Shown: piece after piece, positions 49,288 to 57,595 of the stretch
Layout of the letters: every line of letters starts with the position of its first letter
Position numbering within the stretch: the stretch's first letter is position 1
Origin: Cytophagales bacterium
GTDB lineage: Bacteria; Bacteroidota; Bacteroidia; Cytophagales; Cyclobacteriaceae
Direction of reading: 5' to 3'
Assembly: GCA_022360875.1 (NCBI GenBank)
Contig: JAKSBZ010000116.1
Span: 1 to 61,156, forward strand
DNA: 61,156 nucleotides
The notes under the pieces: generated by a model
The model's database searches: none
What the model saw: the letters and a program-made list of their open reading frames with translations, nothing else
Told to the model about the DNA's origin: nothing
Translations under genes and position numbers: made by a program

Positions 49288-49990
49288 TATATCTCAGTAT
49301 TGCATTTAAACCTTTCAAAACCAGTTCGGGCTCTTCAAATACTCCCTTCAGGTGCTGTCTGTTTATTCGATAAGAATCCCCACCGCAAAGAAAGACTTTC
49401 AAATCTCCGAATTTTTTACGGTATTCTCTAATAAAGCCCTCGATTTCTAGCTGAATTCCTTGACAAACACCGCTTAATATAGACTCTTCGGTGGTTTTGC
49501 CAATAAGCACAGGATCGGGCACAGGCTCTACAAAAGGCAGTTTTTCCGTAAAACTGTTCAAACTTTTCAGACGCATACGAAAGCCGGGCGAAATGCCGCC
49601 CCCGTGATACACGCCTGCCGAATCGATGAAATCGTAGGTGATGCAGGTGCCCAAGTCAATAGCCAGCGACGCGCACCCGGGATTAAGATCCCAAACGCCT
49701 GCCGCCGCCGCAATGCGGTCCGCGCCCAGCGTATGCGGCGTATGATAATCTATTTCAATGGGCAAAACGGTCTCAGCACTCATCGTCATGCTATAAACAT
49801 TCGGGGAAAGCTGCCTGCATACTTCCCGAAGGTCCCGGGACACAGAAGACAAAAGCACAGCATCAGGTTTTGCCTTATTGATCCGAGAAGCAATTTCCTC
49901 AAAAGTCGCCGCTTCACTCGCTTTTAGCTGAGTTCCCTCGAAGAATCCCAACTTGGCGCGGGTGTTTCCAATATCTACACACACATTCAT
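49253..49990 (-). CDS. coaX: Type III pantothenate kinase
   Basis: A 245-residue ASKHA-fold kinase that phosphorylates pantothenate, the first step of coenzyme A synthesis, independent of CoA feedback. DIGNTRAK at 6-13 is the phosphate loop, TLGADRI the pantothenate loop, and DLGTCITYDFI with GGGISPGF the remaining motifs. Type III enzymes need a monovalent cation such as K+. It leads a minus-strand operon with an outer membrane protein gene. Confidence 0.95.
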   Translation of the reverse strand: MNVCVDIGNTRAKLGFFEGTQLKASEAATFEEIASRINKAKPDAVLLSSVSRDLREVCRQLSPNVYSMTMSAETVLPIEIDYHTPHTLGADRIAAAAGVWDLNPGCASLAIDLGTCITYDFIDSAGVYHGGGISPGFRMRLKSLNSFTEKLPFVEPVPDPVLIGKTTEESILSGVCQGIQLEIEGFIREYRKKFGDLKVFLCGGDSYRINRQHLKGVFEEPELVLKGLNAILRYNVEKTTNFFDH

Positions 49991-50192
49991 CTAAAAATAC
50001 CTGTTGTAAAAACGCCCTATTTTTTTAAATAGTATGAAAGAAGATGTTTCTGCCAAAAATAAAAAAAAAACTGTGCCGGGGAAACGTAAATGCACGTTTA
50101 CAAATGCAGAATAAATGTTTTAGTTATTTATGGCAGTCGTTGCCTAACACCTGTCGACAGCAGTCACAAACGTATTCAGGAGAAGCTTCTGT

Positions 50193-50900
50193 TTAGTTGC
50201 AGTTGACAATCTCGGTACCGTTTTCTGTGCGGAGCTGCGGGCTAAGGTAGGGAATGCCCAGGTTCAGTCCTCTGAGGATAAAAAGGACTCCTATAGTAAA
50301 AACAAATGCGGGAACGGCTTTAAGGATTTTTTGGCGAAAATTAATAGAAACCATTTTTCCTGCGGCGCCTACAAACAACATCATAGGAACGGTGCCTGCT
50401 CCGAAAGCGCCCATATATACGGCTCCCTGAATCATTTCGCCCGTGGCCAACGCTCCGGCGAGCGCCACATAGACCAAACCGCAAGGCAGCAGTCCGTTCA
50501 AAAGCCCCATCACAAAATGTGCGTCTGTTGTGCGCTTTTTCAATATTACTCCCATTTTCTTCTTCAGCCACTGGTTGAGCAAAAAAACCGGTCGGATTTG
50601 TTCTGCACGCTGTACAAGCGACTTGGGCAGCAGCAGAAACAACAACATAAGCACACCAGTTGCTACGCTCAGATACTGCTGCGTGCCGGCAAACGAAAAG
50701 CCTTTTCCCAGCATTCCCAGCACCAAACCCAAAAGCATATAGGTAACAACCCGCCCTGAATTGTAAACTAGAGTGGCCCGCAGAACATTCGGAAAGGTTC
50801 GGTTCCGAACAGGCAAAGCCAAAGCCAATGGCCCGCACATACCCACACAGTGCAAACTGCCCATTAAGCCTATTAAAAAAGCGGCGGAATAAATAATCAT
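50193..50900 (-). CDS. TauE/SafE-like membrane protein, cbb3 oxidase cluster
   Basis: A 235-residue protein with about six helices. GSLHCVGMCGPLALALP at the start and GLLNGLLPCGLVYVALAGAL in the middle define the family annotated as sulfite exporter TauE/SafE or DsbD-like. In cbb3 oxidase clusters this family is thought to take part in copper delivery or cytochrome assembly; the conserved HCVGMC pair fits metal handling. It is the last gene of the ccoG-fixH group, 56 bases after fixH. Confidence 0.8.
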   Translation of the reverse strand: MIIYSAAFLIGLMGSLHCVGMCGPLALALPVRNRTFPNVLRATLVYNSGRVVTYMLLGLVLGMLGKGFSFAGTQQYLSVATGVLMLLFLLLPKSLVQRAEQIRPVFLLNQWLKKKMGVILKKRTTDAHFVMGLLNGLLPCGLVYVALAGALATGEMIQGAVYMGAFGAGTVPMMLFVGAAGKMVSINFRQKILKAVPAFVFTIGVLFILRGLNLGIPYLSPQLRTENGTEIVNCN

Positions 50901-50956
50901 AAGCGCTTCATTCTAATTCAGGTGCCGAAATTTTATTAAATCGAAAGTAAACATGA

Positions 50957-51394
50957 TTACAGGAACAGACTACCTTCCTTGTAGTATTCCTCATCATTCG
51001 ACTTCCACTTCGCTTTAATTTTCCAGAGTCCGGCTTTGAGTTTTTTCAGCTCCAAAACCTGCTCAGCCGATGAACCGTCCATGACAAAAAGAATATCAGC
51101 TTTGGCGTTGTCCGGACGAAACAATTTCAGCTCTCCGGAAAGCCCCTGAGTATGGTGTTTCTTTGCGTATTTCAGCGTAAGCTGTCTGCTGTCAGCATCA
51201 TATTTCCACTCGAGGCGATTTTCTTCTTTATTGGCATTCCGAATGCGCTCAATCTGATCCTGATAACGGATTTCCTCCTGATAATAGTCTTTCTCCACCA
51301 AAGATACATCCTGCCGCATGGCCCAGAAAACCATTGTCAGAATGAAAACCACAAAGAATGCGTAAGCGGCGATAATTCCTTTTCCCCAATTCAT
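50957..51394 (-). CDS. ccoH: FixH family protein (CcoH)
   Basis: A 145-residue protein with one N-terminal helix (GKGIIAAYAFFVVFILTMVF), the QDVSLVEKDYYQEEIRYQDQ motif typical of FixH, and a periplasmic beta domain. FixH/CcoH is an assembly factor that stabilises the cbb3 oxidase. It lies 80 bases after ccoG. Confidence 0.9.
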   Translation of the reverse strand: MNWGKGIIAAYAFFVVFILTMVFWAMRQDVSLVEKDYYQEEIRYQDQIERIRNANKEENRLEWKYDADSRQLTLKYAKKHHTQGLSGELKLFRPDNAKADILFVMDGSSAEQVLELKKLKAGLWKIKAKWKSNDEEYYKEGSLFL

Positions 51395-51474
51395 TGTTTT
51401 GACATTAGATTAGCGATTTGAGCGACAAAGCTTTTCGCCAATGTTTTCTGACCCATCGGCGAAAATACAATTAA

Positions 51475-52896
51475 CTACATAGCCGGTCCCAGAAATTTGG
51501 TTTTGAGCGTTTGTATTTGCTTCCCGTTTTCGAATACACCCAGCCTCACAACGGTAGTCATTTTCTTGATCTCTCCTGGCGGAATGTCTATGAAATAAAT
51601 CACATCGAGCAGCTCGTTGGCTTTTACATGAAGCGGCTGATCACCCACCCGCTTAAGCCGCGCATACGGCATGTCCAGAATTCTGAACTCAAGATCAATA
51701 TCATCAAAAGTTTTGTTAACGAACTGCACATTGTACAGGTTGCTGATGTTTCCGTTTTCCTGTTTGTGGTACAGCTTGCCCGGCACTCTGAGTATGGTAG
51801 TTTCCACATCGCTCCGCGTAAGCAGGAAAAAAGTGAGCAATCCAACAATGAGCGTCAACACTACCGTATACGCACGCTTCCGGGCGGTAAATATCTTCTG
51901 CGTTCCTTTCTCTATGCTGTCATACGAGGCGTACCGAATCAGTCCTTCGGGCTTGTCAACTTTCTTCATCACATAGTCGCAGGCATCCATGCAGGCCGTG
52001 CAGTTTACGCATTCGAGCTGCGTACCGTTCCGGATGTCGATACCTGTCGGACACACATGCACGCACAAGTTGCAGTCTATGCAGTCCCCAAGATCAGAGC
52101 GGTCCTGGTTCTTTTTAACTTTTCCCCGCTTTTCGCCGCGCACCCAGTCGTACATAACTGCGATTGTTTCCTTCACCACGAATACTCCCTGCAGGCGACC
52201 GTACGGACAAACAGCAATACAAGCCTGCTCTCTGAAGTAGGAGAACACCCAGTAGAATATCACGGTGAAGACCATAAGGGCGATAAATCCAGAAAGATGC
52301 TCCGACGGAGGCTGCCGTATAAGTTCCAGCGTTCTGTCAATCCCAATTAAATATGACATCAGCATATGTGATATCAGAAAAGAAATCATCAGAAATATGC
52401 TGTGCTTCAGTCCTTTCTTGTAGACTTTTTCTGAATTCCACGGAGCTTTGTCCAGTTTCTTCTGTTTATTGGCGTCTCCTTCTATCCAGTATTCTATGCG
52501 CCGGAAGACCATTTCCATGAAAATCGTCTGAGGGCACACCCATCCACAGAAGATACGGCCGAAAGAAACCGTAAACAGCACAATGAAAACGACAAAAGCG
52601 ATGAATCCCAGGGCAAGGAGATAAAAATCCTGCGGCCAAAAAGGCACGCCGAAAAGTATGAACTTGCGTTCAAACAGATTAAAAAGAAAAAACGGGTGGC
52701 CGTCGATTTTAATAAATGGAACCGCAAACAAGATCGCCATAAGGATGTACGTCACAAACTCGCGCCCCTTCAAATACTTCCCTCTTGTCGGCTTTTTGGG
52801 ATAAACCCACACTCGTCTGCCGTCTTCATCTACAGTGGAGATAGAATCTCTGAATTCCTGGTCTACTTCGTATAGTTTATCGGTCTCCGCACCCAT
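51475..52896 (-). CDS. ccoG: Cytochrome c oxidase accessory protein CcoG (FixG)
   Basis: A 473-residue membrane iron-sulfur protein with five hydrophobic helices, two [4Fe-4S] motifs (CIDCNLCVHVCPTGID and CVNCTACMDACDYVMKK, about 278-330), extra cysteines in FCGWVCPQTIF, and a C-terminal periplasmic Ig-like domain (about 360-473). CcoG is believed to reduce Cu(II) to Cu(I) for the cbb3 oxidase. A hairpin separates it from ccoP. Confidence 0.95.
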   Translation of the reverse strand: MGAETDKLYEVDQEFRDSISTVDEDGRRVWVYPKKPTRGKYLKGREFVTYILMAILFAVPFIKIDGHPFFLFNLFERKFILFGVPFWPQDFYLLALGFIAFVVFIVLFTVSFGRIFCGWVCPQTIFMEMVFRRIEYWIEGDANKQKKLDKAPWNSEKVYKKGLKHSIFLMISFLISHMLMSYLIGIDRTLELIRQPPSEHLSGFIALMVFTVIFYWVFSYFREQACIAVCPYGRLQGVFVVKETIAVMYDWVRGEKRGKVKKNQDRSDLGDCIDCNLCVHVCPTGIDIRNGTQLECVNCTACMDACDYVMKKVDKPEGLIRYASYDSIEKGTQKIFTARKRAYTVVLTLIVGLLTFFLLTRSDVETTILRVPGKLYHKQENGNISNLYNVQFVNKTFDDIDLEFRILDMPYARLKRVGDQPLHVKANELLDVIYFIDIPPGEIKKMTTVVRLGVFENGKQIQTLKTKFLGPAM

Positions 52897-52940
52897 ACTA
52901 TAAGACTGTTTAAGGTAAAAGTGTAGTTGCTTTGTATTTT

Positions 52941-52989
52941 GGAAGAAAGAAAAGGAGGAGGCAAGTAGAGCAAAGCCTTCCTTACCTCC
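52941..52989 (-). terminator. Hairpin between ccoP and ccoG
   Basis: On the minus strand GGAGGTAAG (52981-52989) pairs with CTTGCCTCC (52957-52965) with one G-T pair, followed by TCCTTTTCTTTC. It may reduce read-through from the structural genes into ccoG-fixH. Confidence 0.65.
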
Positions 52990-53045
52990 TTGTTCCCATC
53001 ACCAAAACTATCTTTTATTGATTTTATTGCTTCCTGAACACGCTG

Positions 53046-53897
53046 CTATTCAACCAAAGTTCCCTCCGGCGCCTTTCCGTTGGCCGGATTGGTGCCCTGC
53101 ATCGTCAGAATAAAACTCGCCACATCGCGCATTTGGTTCGGGCTCAGCTTTGTTTGCCAAGGAATCATCCCTTTGGCAGGAACACCCACTTTGATGGTTT
53201 TAAAGATTTCCTTAATGCTGCCGCCGTGTATCCAATACTTATCTGTTAGGTTGGGGCCTATCGTTCCTTCTCCCGCCGCGCCATGACAGGCTTTACAATT
53301 GGCAATGTATATTTCTTCTCCAGAAGCCAGCACCGCTGCATCATCAGAGAACTCCACCGTATTTTCATCAATTGTATTGCGCGCCTCCATTTCGGCTTTG
53401 GCCTTATCCATAGCCATGTTATATTCCTGCTCCTGCGTAGGGAATATTTCCATGATAGTGTAAGTAGCTATATAGAATACCGCAAAGGCAATGGTTACGT
53501 AAAACAAACCCGTCCACCATGGCGGCAGGTGATTGTCCAGCTCCTTGATGCCGTCATAGTTGTGGTCCAGCATAATGTCGGCCTCTTTCTCGATCGGCAC
53601 AGCCTTGGTAAGACTCTGCTTGATTTGCCCCCAAAACGTGGGCGCCGGAGCCAGCTCAACACCTTTAGCTTCAGCCTCTTTTTCTCGCTCTTTTCTCAGC
53701 AGCAGTGAAGTGACCCTGTAAGTGAACAGTACGGCAACAAGCACCAGGAACGATACCAGCGTGGTCAGCCCCAGAATGGACAAGATCAGAATTTCATTGT
53801 CGCTCATGCTCTCGCTCTGGGCCAGCAGACCTGAAACCGGGAGGATGGCCGCGAATAGCATCAGATACACTTGTATATATTTTCGGATGTAAGACAT
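53046..53897 (-). CDS. ccoP: cbb3-type cytochrome c oxidase subunit III (CcoP), mono-heme
   Basis: About 283 residues from the ATG at 53897; the longer frame up to 53966 would overlap ccoQ. Two N-terminal hydrophobic segments and a further helix (residues 128-150) precede a single cytochrome c domain: CKACH (201-205) with axial-methionine motif KGMIPW (M244). HLPPWWTGLFYVTIAF is the conserved CcoP segment before the cytochrome. Proteobacterial CcoP has two heme sites; only one is present here. It passes electrons to CcoO. Confidence 0.93.
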   Translation of the reverse strand: MSYIRKYIQVYLMLFAAILPVSGLLAQSESMSDNEILILSILGLTTLVSFLVLVAVLFTYRVTSLLLRKEREKEAEAKGVELAPAPTFWGQIKQSLTKAVPIEKEADIMLDHNYDGIKELDNHLPPWWTGLFYVTIAFAVFYIATYTIMEIFPTQEQEYNMAMDKAKAEMEARNTIDENTVEFSDDAAVLASGEEIYIANCKACHGAAGEGTIGPNLTDKYWIHGGSIKEIFKTIKVGVPAKGMIPWQTKLSPNQMRDVASFILTMQGTNPANGKAPEGTLVE

Positions 53898-53919
53898 ATC
53901 TTTTTGGGTATTTGATTTT

Positions 53920-54114
53920 TCATGAATTGAAAACCTGAGAGTGAGTGTCATCCTGCTCGTCTTCAAGCGGCAGATTTTTCATACTCGAAACATAATGATC
54001 GGAGATCTTATACAGCCAAATTCCCAAGCCTATAAAAAAACCTACGAAGATGATCAAAGAAATCACCGGTCCGATTTCGACTCCCTCAATTTGTTCAAAA
54101 TAATGCTTAAACAT
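53920..54114 (-). CDS. ccoQ: cbb3 oxidase small subunit CcoQ
   Basis: A 64-residue protein with one transmembrane helix (PVISLIIFVGFFIGLGIWLY) and an acidic tail (EDEQDD), positioned between ccoNO and ccoP as FixQ/CcoQ is elsewhere. CcoQ stabilises the oxidase. It lies 47 bases after ccoNO and 22 bases before ccoP. Confidence 0.85.
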   Translation of the reverse strand: MFKHYFEQIEGVEIGPVISLIIFVGFFIGLGIWLYKISDHYVSSMKNLPLEDEQDDTHSQVFNS

Positions 54115-54134
54115 AATTTAATGATTTAAACTGG

Positions 54135-54165
54135 ATAAGACAGGGGCAAAGCCCCCTTGTCTTAT
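54135..54165 (-). promoter_or_regulatory. Intercistronic hairpin between ccoNO and ccoQ
   Basis: ATAAGACA/TGTCTTAT plus GGGGC/GCCCC form a 13-bp stem with one bulge and a 3-base loop, overlapping the ccoNO stop. There is no T-run, so it is better seen as an mRNA-stabilising or processing hairpin than as a terminator. Confidence 0.7.
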
Positions 54166-56345
54166 TGATTATCGGTGATATCTTTTCCGAGGCGCTGCAG
54201 ATAAGCAATCAAGGCAATGATTTCCTTATTCTTGCTTACTCGATAGCCCTCAGCCTCAAGTTCCTGGACAATTTCTCCAGCCTGCTGATCAAGCAATTGC
54301 TCAGCATTAGCCACTTCTTCGTCAGTATAAGGAACACCAAAGGTTTCTTTCATCAGATGCAACTTGGCCTGCGTTGTCGACTGATCAATCTCCTGCTCAT
54401 ACAACCAAGGATACGGAGGCATAATTGACCCTTCCGAAGTGGTTGTCGGATCGTACATGTGCCGGAAATGCCAGGAGTGCGACTTGCGGTTCTGTGGTGC
54501 TCCTTCGCGCTGCAAGTCCGGCCCCGTGCGTTTGGATCCCCATAAAAACGGATGATCATAAACAAACTCGCCCGCCTTTGAGTATTCGCCGTAGCGCTCG
54601 GTTTCGAACCGCAGCGGACGAACCATTTGCGAGTGACAGGACACACAACCCTCACGTATATAAATATCACGTCCCTGGAGCTCCAGCGCCGTATACGGCT
54701 TCACTTCGGAGATGGTAGGAATATTTTCTTTAACCATAAGAGTAGGAAGAATTTCGAAGGCACTTCCCACAGCAATTGCCACAAACGTAAGCACGGTAAA
54801 CACCAAGGCTTTTCGTTCCAGTCCTGTGTGTACAGGCTCGTTTTTAGGCACCTGATAGTTTTTGACAAGGGCAGGGGCCTGCGCTTCCTCGTTCGCAACA
54901 AAAGTTCCCCGCTTAGCTGTTTTAATAAGGTTGTAGATCATGATAATCGTACCGGTCAGATATAGAAGACCGCCAATGGCACGAAGCATGTACATCGGAA
55001 GAATTTTCGTAACAGTCTGCAAGAAGTTTCCGTACTGCAGCAAGCCGTCTTGAGTAAACTCCTGCCACATCAGCCCCTGGGTGAACCCGGATACGTACAG
55101 CGGCAGAGCATAAAAAATAATTCCCAGCGTGCCGATCCAGAAGTGGATATTGGCCAGCTTGATCGAGTATAGCTTTGTCTTCCACATTTTCGGCACCATC
55201 CAGTACAGCATTCCAAAAGCCAAAAAGCCGTTCCAGCCCAGTCCGCCGATATGCACGTGGCCGATTACCCAGTCGGTGTAGTGTGCCAAAGCATTTACAT
55301 TTTTCAGAGACATCATCGGCCCTTCAAAAGTAGCCATACCGTAAGCCGTTACAGCTACCACCATGAATTTCAGCACCGGATTTTCACGAACACTGTCCCA
55401 CGCTCCGCGAAGCGTAAGCAAACCGTTGAGCATACCTCCCCAGGACGGAGCAATAAGCATAACAGAGAATACAGTTCCCAGCGCCTGTGCCCAGCCCGGC
55501 AAAGAAGTGTAAAGCAAATGGTGAGGACCGGCCCAAATGTAAATGAAAATCAGCGACCAGAAGTGAATGATCGACAGCTTGTAGGAGTAAACCGGCCGGT
55601 TGGCCGCTTTAGGCAAATAGTAGTACATAAGCCCGAGAAACGGCGTAGTCAGGAAAAAAGCCACGGCGTTGTGGCCGTACCACCACTGCACCAAGGCATC
55701 CTGCACACCTGCATACACCGAATAGCTCTTGAATAGATTCAGCGGCATTTCAAGCGAATTGAAAACATGCAGCACCGCCACCGTCACAAAAGTTGAAATG
55801 TAAAACCATATCGCCACATACATGTGCCGCTCACGCCGGTTCAGAATAGTCAGCAGCATGTTTAGACCAAACACAACCCAAACGATAGTAATGGCAATGT
55901 CGATAGGCCACTCAAGCTCCGCGTACTCCTTGCTGGTCGTCAAGCCCAGCGGCAGGGTGATGGCTGCGGCAACAATGATAAGCTGCCAGCCCCAGAAATT
56001 TATCCAGCTAAGAATGTCGCTGTACATTCTGGTTTTCATCAGGCGCTGCAGGGAATAATAAATCCCCGCAAACATGGCATTGCCAACAAAAGCAAATATA
56101 ATGGCATTAGTGTGCAGCGGACGTATTCGTCCAAAAGTGATATATTGCAGCCCGAGATTCAGTTCGGGCAGGAAAAGCTGGATGGCCGCTATGATTCCAA
56201 CCAACATTCCAACGACGCCAAAGACAACCGTTGCAATGGAAAAATATTTCACGATTTTATTATCATAACTAAATCGCTCCATATTTTCACCGACAGCCGC
56301 GCCTTGTACTTTTGCCGTTTTAGGGCTTACTGTATCATTCTGCAT
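54162..56345 (-). CDS. ccoNO: cbb3-type cytochrome c oxidase, fused CcoN-CcoO subunit
   Basis: A 727-residue fusion. Residues 1-480 are CcoN, the 12-helix heme-copper subunit with its histidine ligands (GRIRPLHTNAIIFAFVGNAM, WWYGHNAVAFF, WAGPHHLLYTSLP, DWVIGHVHIGGLG). Residues about 530-727 are CcoO, a membrane-anchored monoheme cytochrome with CVSCH (567-571), SQMVRPLRFETERYG and GSIMPPYPWLY. The fused form is common in Bacteroidota. It reduces O2 with high affinity and pumps protons. The frame extends to a TTG at 56393, but ATG 56345 is chosen. It starts the ccoNOQP transcript. Confidence 0.96.
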   Translation of the reverse strand: MQNDTVSPKTAKVQGAAVGENMERFSYDNKIVKYFSIATVVFGVVGMLVGIIAAIQLFLPELNLGLQYITFGRIRPLHTNAIIFAFVGNAMFAGIYYSLQRLMKTRMYSDILSWINFWGWQLIIVAAAITLPLGLTTSKEYAELEWPIDIAITIVWVVFGLNMLLTILNRRERHMYVAIWFYISTFVTVAVLHVFNSLEMPLNLFKSYSVYAGVQDALVQWWYGHNAVAFFLTTPFLGLMYYYLPKAANRPVYSYKLSIIHFWSLIFIYIWAGPHHLLYTSLPGWAQALGTVFSVMLIAPSWGGMLNGLLTLRGAWDSVRENPVLKFMVVAVTAYGMATFEGPMMSLKNVNALAHYTDWVIGHVHIGGLGWNGFLAFGMLYWMVPKMWKTKLYSIKLANIHFWIGTLGIIFYALPLYVSGFTQGLMWQEFTQDGLLQYGNFLQTVTKILPMYMLRAIGGLLYLTGTIIMIYNLIKTAKRGTFVANEEAQAPALVKNYQVPKNEPVHTGLERKALVFTVLTFVAIAVGSAFEILPTLMVKENIPTISEVKPYTALELQGRDIYIREGCVSCHSQMVRPLRFETERYGEYSKAGEFVYDHPFLWGSKRTGPDLQREGAPQNRKSHSWHFRHMYDPTTTSEGSIMPPYPWLYEQEIDQSTTQAKLHLMKETFGVPYTDEEVANAEQLLDQQAGEIVQELEAEGYRVSKNKEIIALIAYLQRLGKDITDNQ

Positions 56346-56858
56346 ATAGGTCTGTGTTTTAGTGATTATCTCAGTATTTTGCTTTGTACTCAAGCAAAAT
56401 AGAGAGCTTGATAAGTTAAGAATATGATTTAAGTCACAAACTTAACTGATTTGAGTAATATTTAAACAGAACTTGTGTCTATCCCCTGGAAATATGTCAT
56501 TTTAGCAGCGCTTATCTTATAGATATTATCTATCATCTTTATAAATAAAATCTAATTCGGGTCTTTTCTTTCAAAATCCTAACATTTCTGCAAGGTTCAT
56601 AAATGCTCTGTGCGACAACGGCGAGCTTATGCGCGGAAACAATAATTGCATTTTACAAAGAGCTTAAAAAATCACAAGAAGATAATTATTAATAAATGCT
56701 AATGTGCATGCTAGCGTAATAAATTTATGTGTTACTGACAATACTCAACCCGGAGCGAAAAGCGAATCTCCAATCTTTCAAGAGATATAAGTAAACGGAA
56801 TACGTGGATTTGGATTACTTCTTGTCGGAAAAAATGAAACAATCAACACATAGCGAAT
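56346..56858. other. Divergent promoter region between ccoNO and the beta-hydroxylase gene
   Basis: About 510 AT-rich bases. An inverted repeat TTAAG-N7-CTTAA lies at 56429-56445, about 85 bases upstream of the ccoNO ATG, within a larger GTTAAG...CTTAAC frame; it may be an operator but does not match the FNR/CRP half-site spacing. No gene is visible. Usual upstream partners ccoI and ccoS are absent. Confidence 0.4.
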
Positions 56859-57488
56859 ATGAAAACGACCAATCAATCCTCAGGAAAAAAAAATTCCGTC
56901 AAAGACCGCGTCCGGCTGCCATTTTTCTTTGACACTGAAAAAATGATAAAGGAGTACGAAGACCTTGGCCTGGGTCCTTTTACATACTACAGCGCTGTGC
57001 CCCTCAGAGGTCCTGCCCACATTGTGGATCCCTCTTTGCCTATGCCTCCTCCTTCCGACAATTATGCCGACGGCTCCTGGACCGACTGGCTTGACACTCC
57101 TATTCTCAAAGAATCACCTTACCTAAAAAGCGTGATAGACACCTTTGCTGACAATGCACAGGTCACGCTTGTGCGGCTTCTGAGACTCGCCGCAGGAAGC
57201 ACAGTTAAAGAACACACCGACCCGACTCTTGGCCTCCACATAGCGAAATCCGTTATCCGGCTTACTGTGCCGATTATTTCAAAAAAAGATGTGACGTTTT
57301 ACCTCAATGGAACGGCTGTCCCTATGCTGCCGGGAGAATGCTGGTATATGCGGCTAACCGATCCGCACAAAGTGGTCAACGCCGGACCAACCGAACGGGT
57401 TAACCTGACGATTGACTTGCAGCCCAACAAATGGGTTAGAGCTTTAGTGGCAGAGGCTGAAAAAGCTGATGCTGTCCCGATTGGATAA
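56859..57488 (+). CDS. Aspartyl/asparaginyl beta-hydroxylase family protein
   Basis: A 209-residue double-stranded beta-helix protein of the Fe(II)/2-oxoglutarate class. Candidate iron ligands are H119 and D121 (KEHTDPTLGL) and H170 (LTDPHKVVNAG); R180 (PTERVNLTID) would bind 2-oxoglutarate. The order matches the Asp/Asn beta-hydroxylase domain, but here the first motif is HxD, whereas mammalian AspH lacks the acidic ligand. Substrates in bacteria range from lipid A and ornithine lipids to proteins, so the target is open. Divergent from ccoNO and convergent with the phosphorylase gene. Confidence 0.85.
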   Translation: MKTTNQSSGKKNSVKDRVRLPFFFDTEKMIKEYEDLGLGPFTYYSAVPLRGPAHIVDPSLPMPPPSDNYADGSWTDWLDTPILKESPYLKSVIDTFADNAQVTLVRLLRLAAGSTVKEHTDPTLGLHIAKSVIRLTVPIISKKDVTFYLNGTAVPMLPGECWYMRLTDPHKVVNAGPTERVNLTIDLQPNKWVRALVAEAEKADAVPIG

Positions 57489-57518
57489 AAGCACAAACAT
57501 TAATTGGCACGAAATACA

Positions 57519-57556
57519 ACGGCCGCACACTGGTAAATACCATAGTGTGCGGCCGT
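57519..57556. terminator. Strong hairpin between convergent genes
   Basis: A perfect 13-bp GC-rich stem (ACGGCCGCACACT / AGTGTGCGGCCGT) with an inner GGTA/TACC pairing. No long T-run on either side, but its position between two convergent stops suits a bidirectional terminator. Confidence 0.75.
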
Positions 57557-57595
57557 AAACATTTTAACCTTATCTGCTTTCAGCGCTAAGCAGAA

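Noticed and set aside
56401-56460. FNR/CRP-type site (TTGAT-N4-ATCAA) before ccoNO
   Set aside because: Only isolated half-sites such as TTGAT are seen; the symmetrical spacing is missing.
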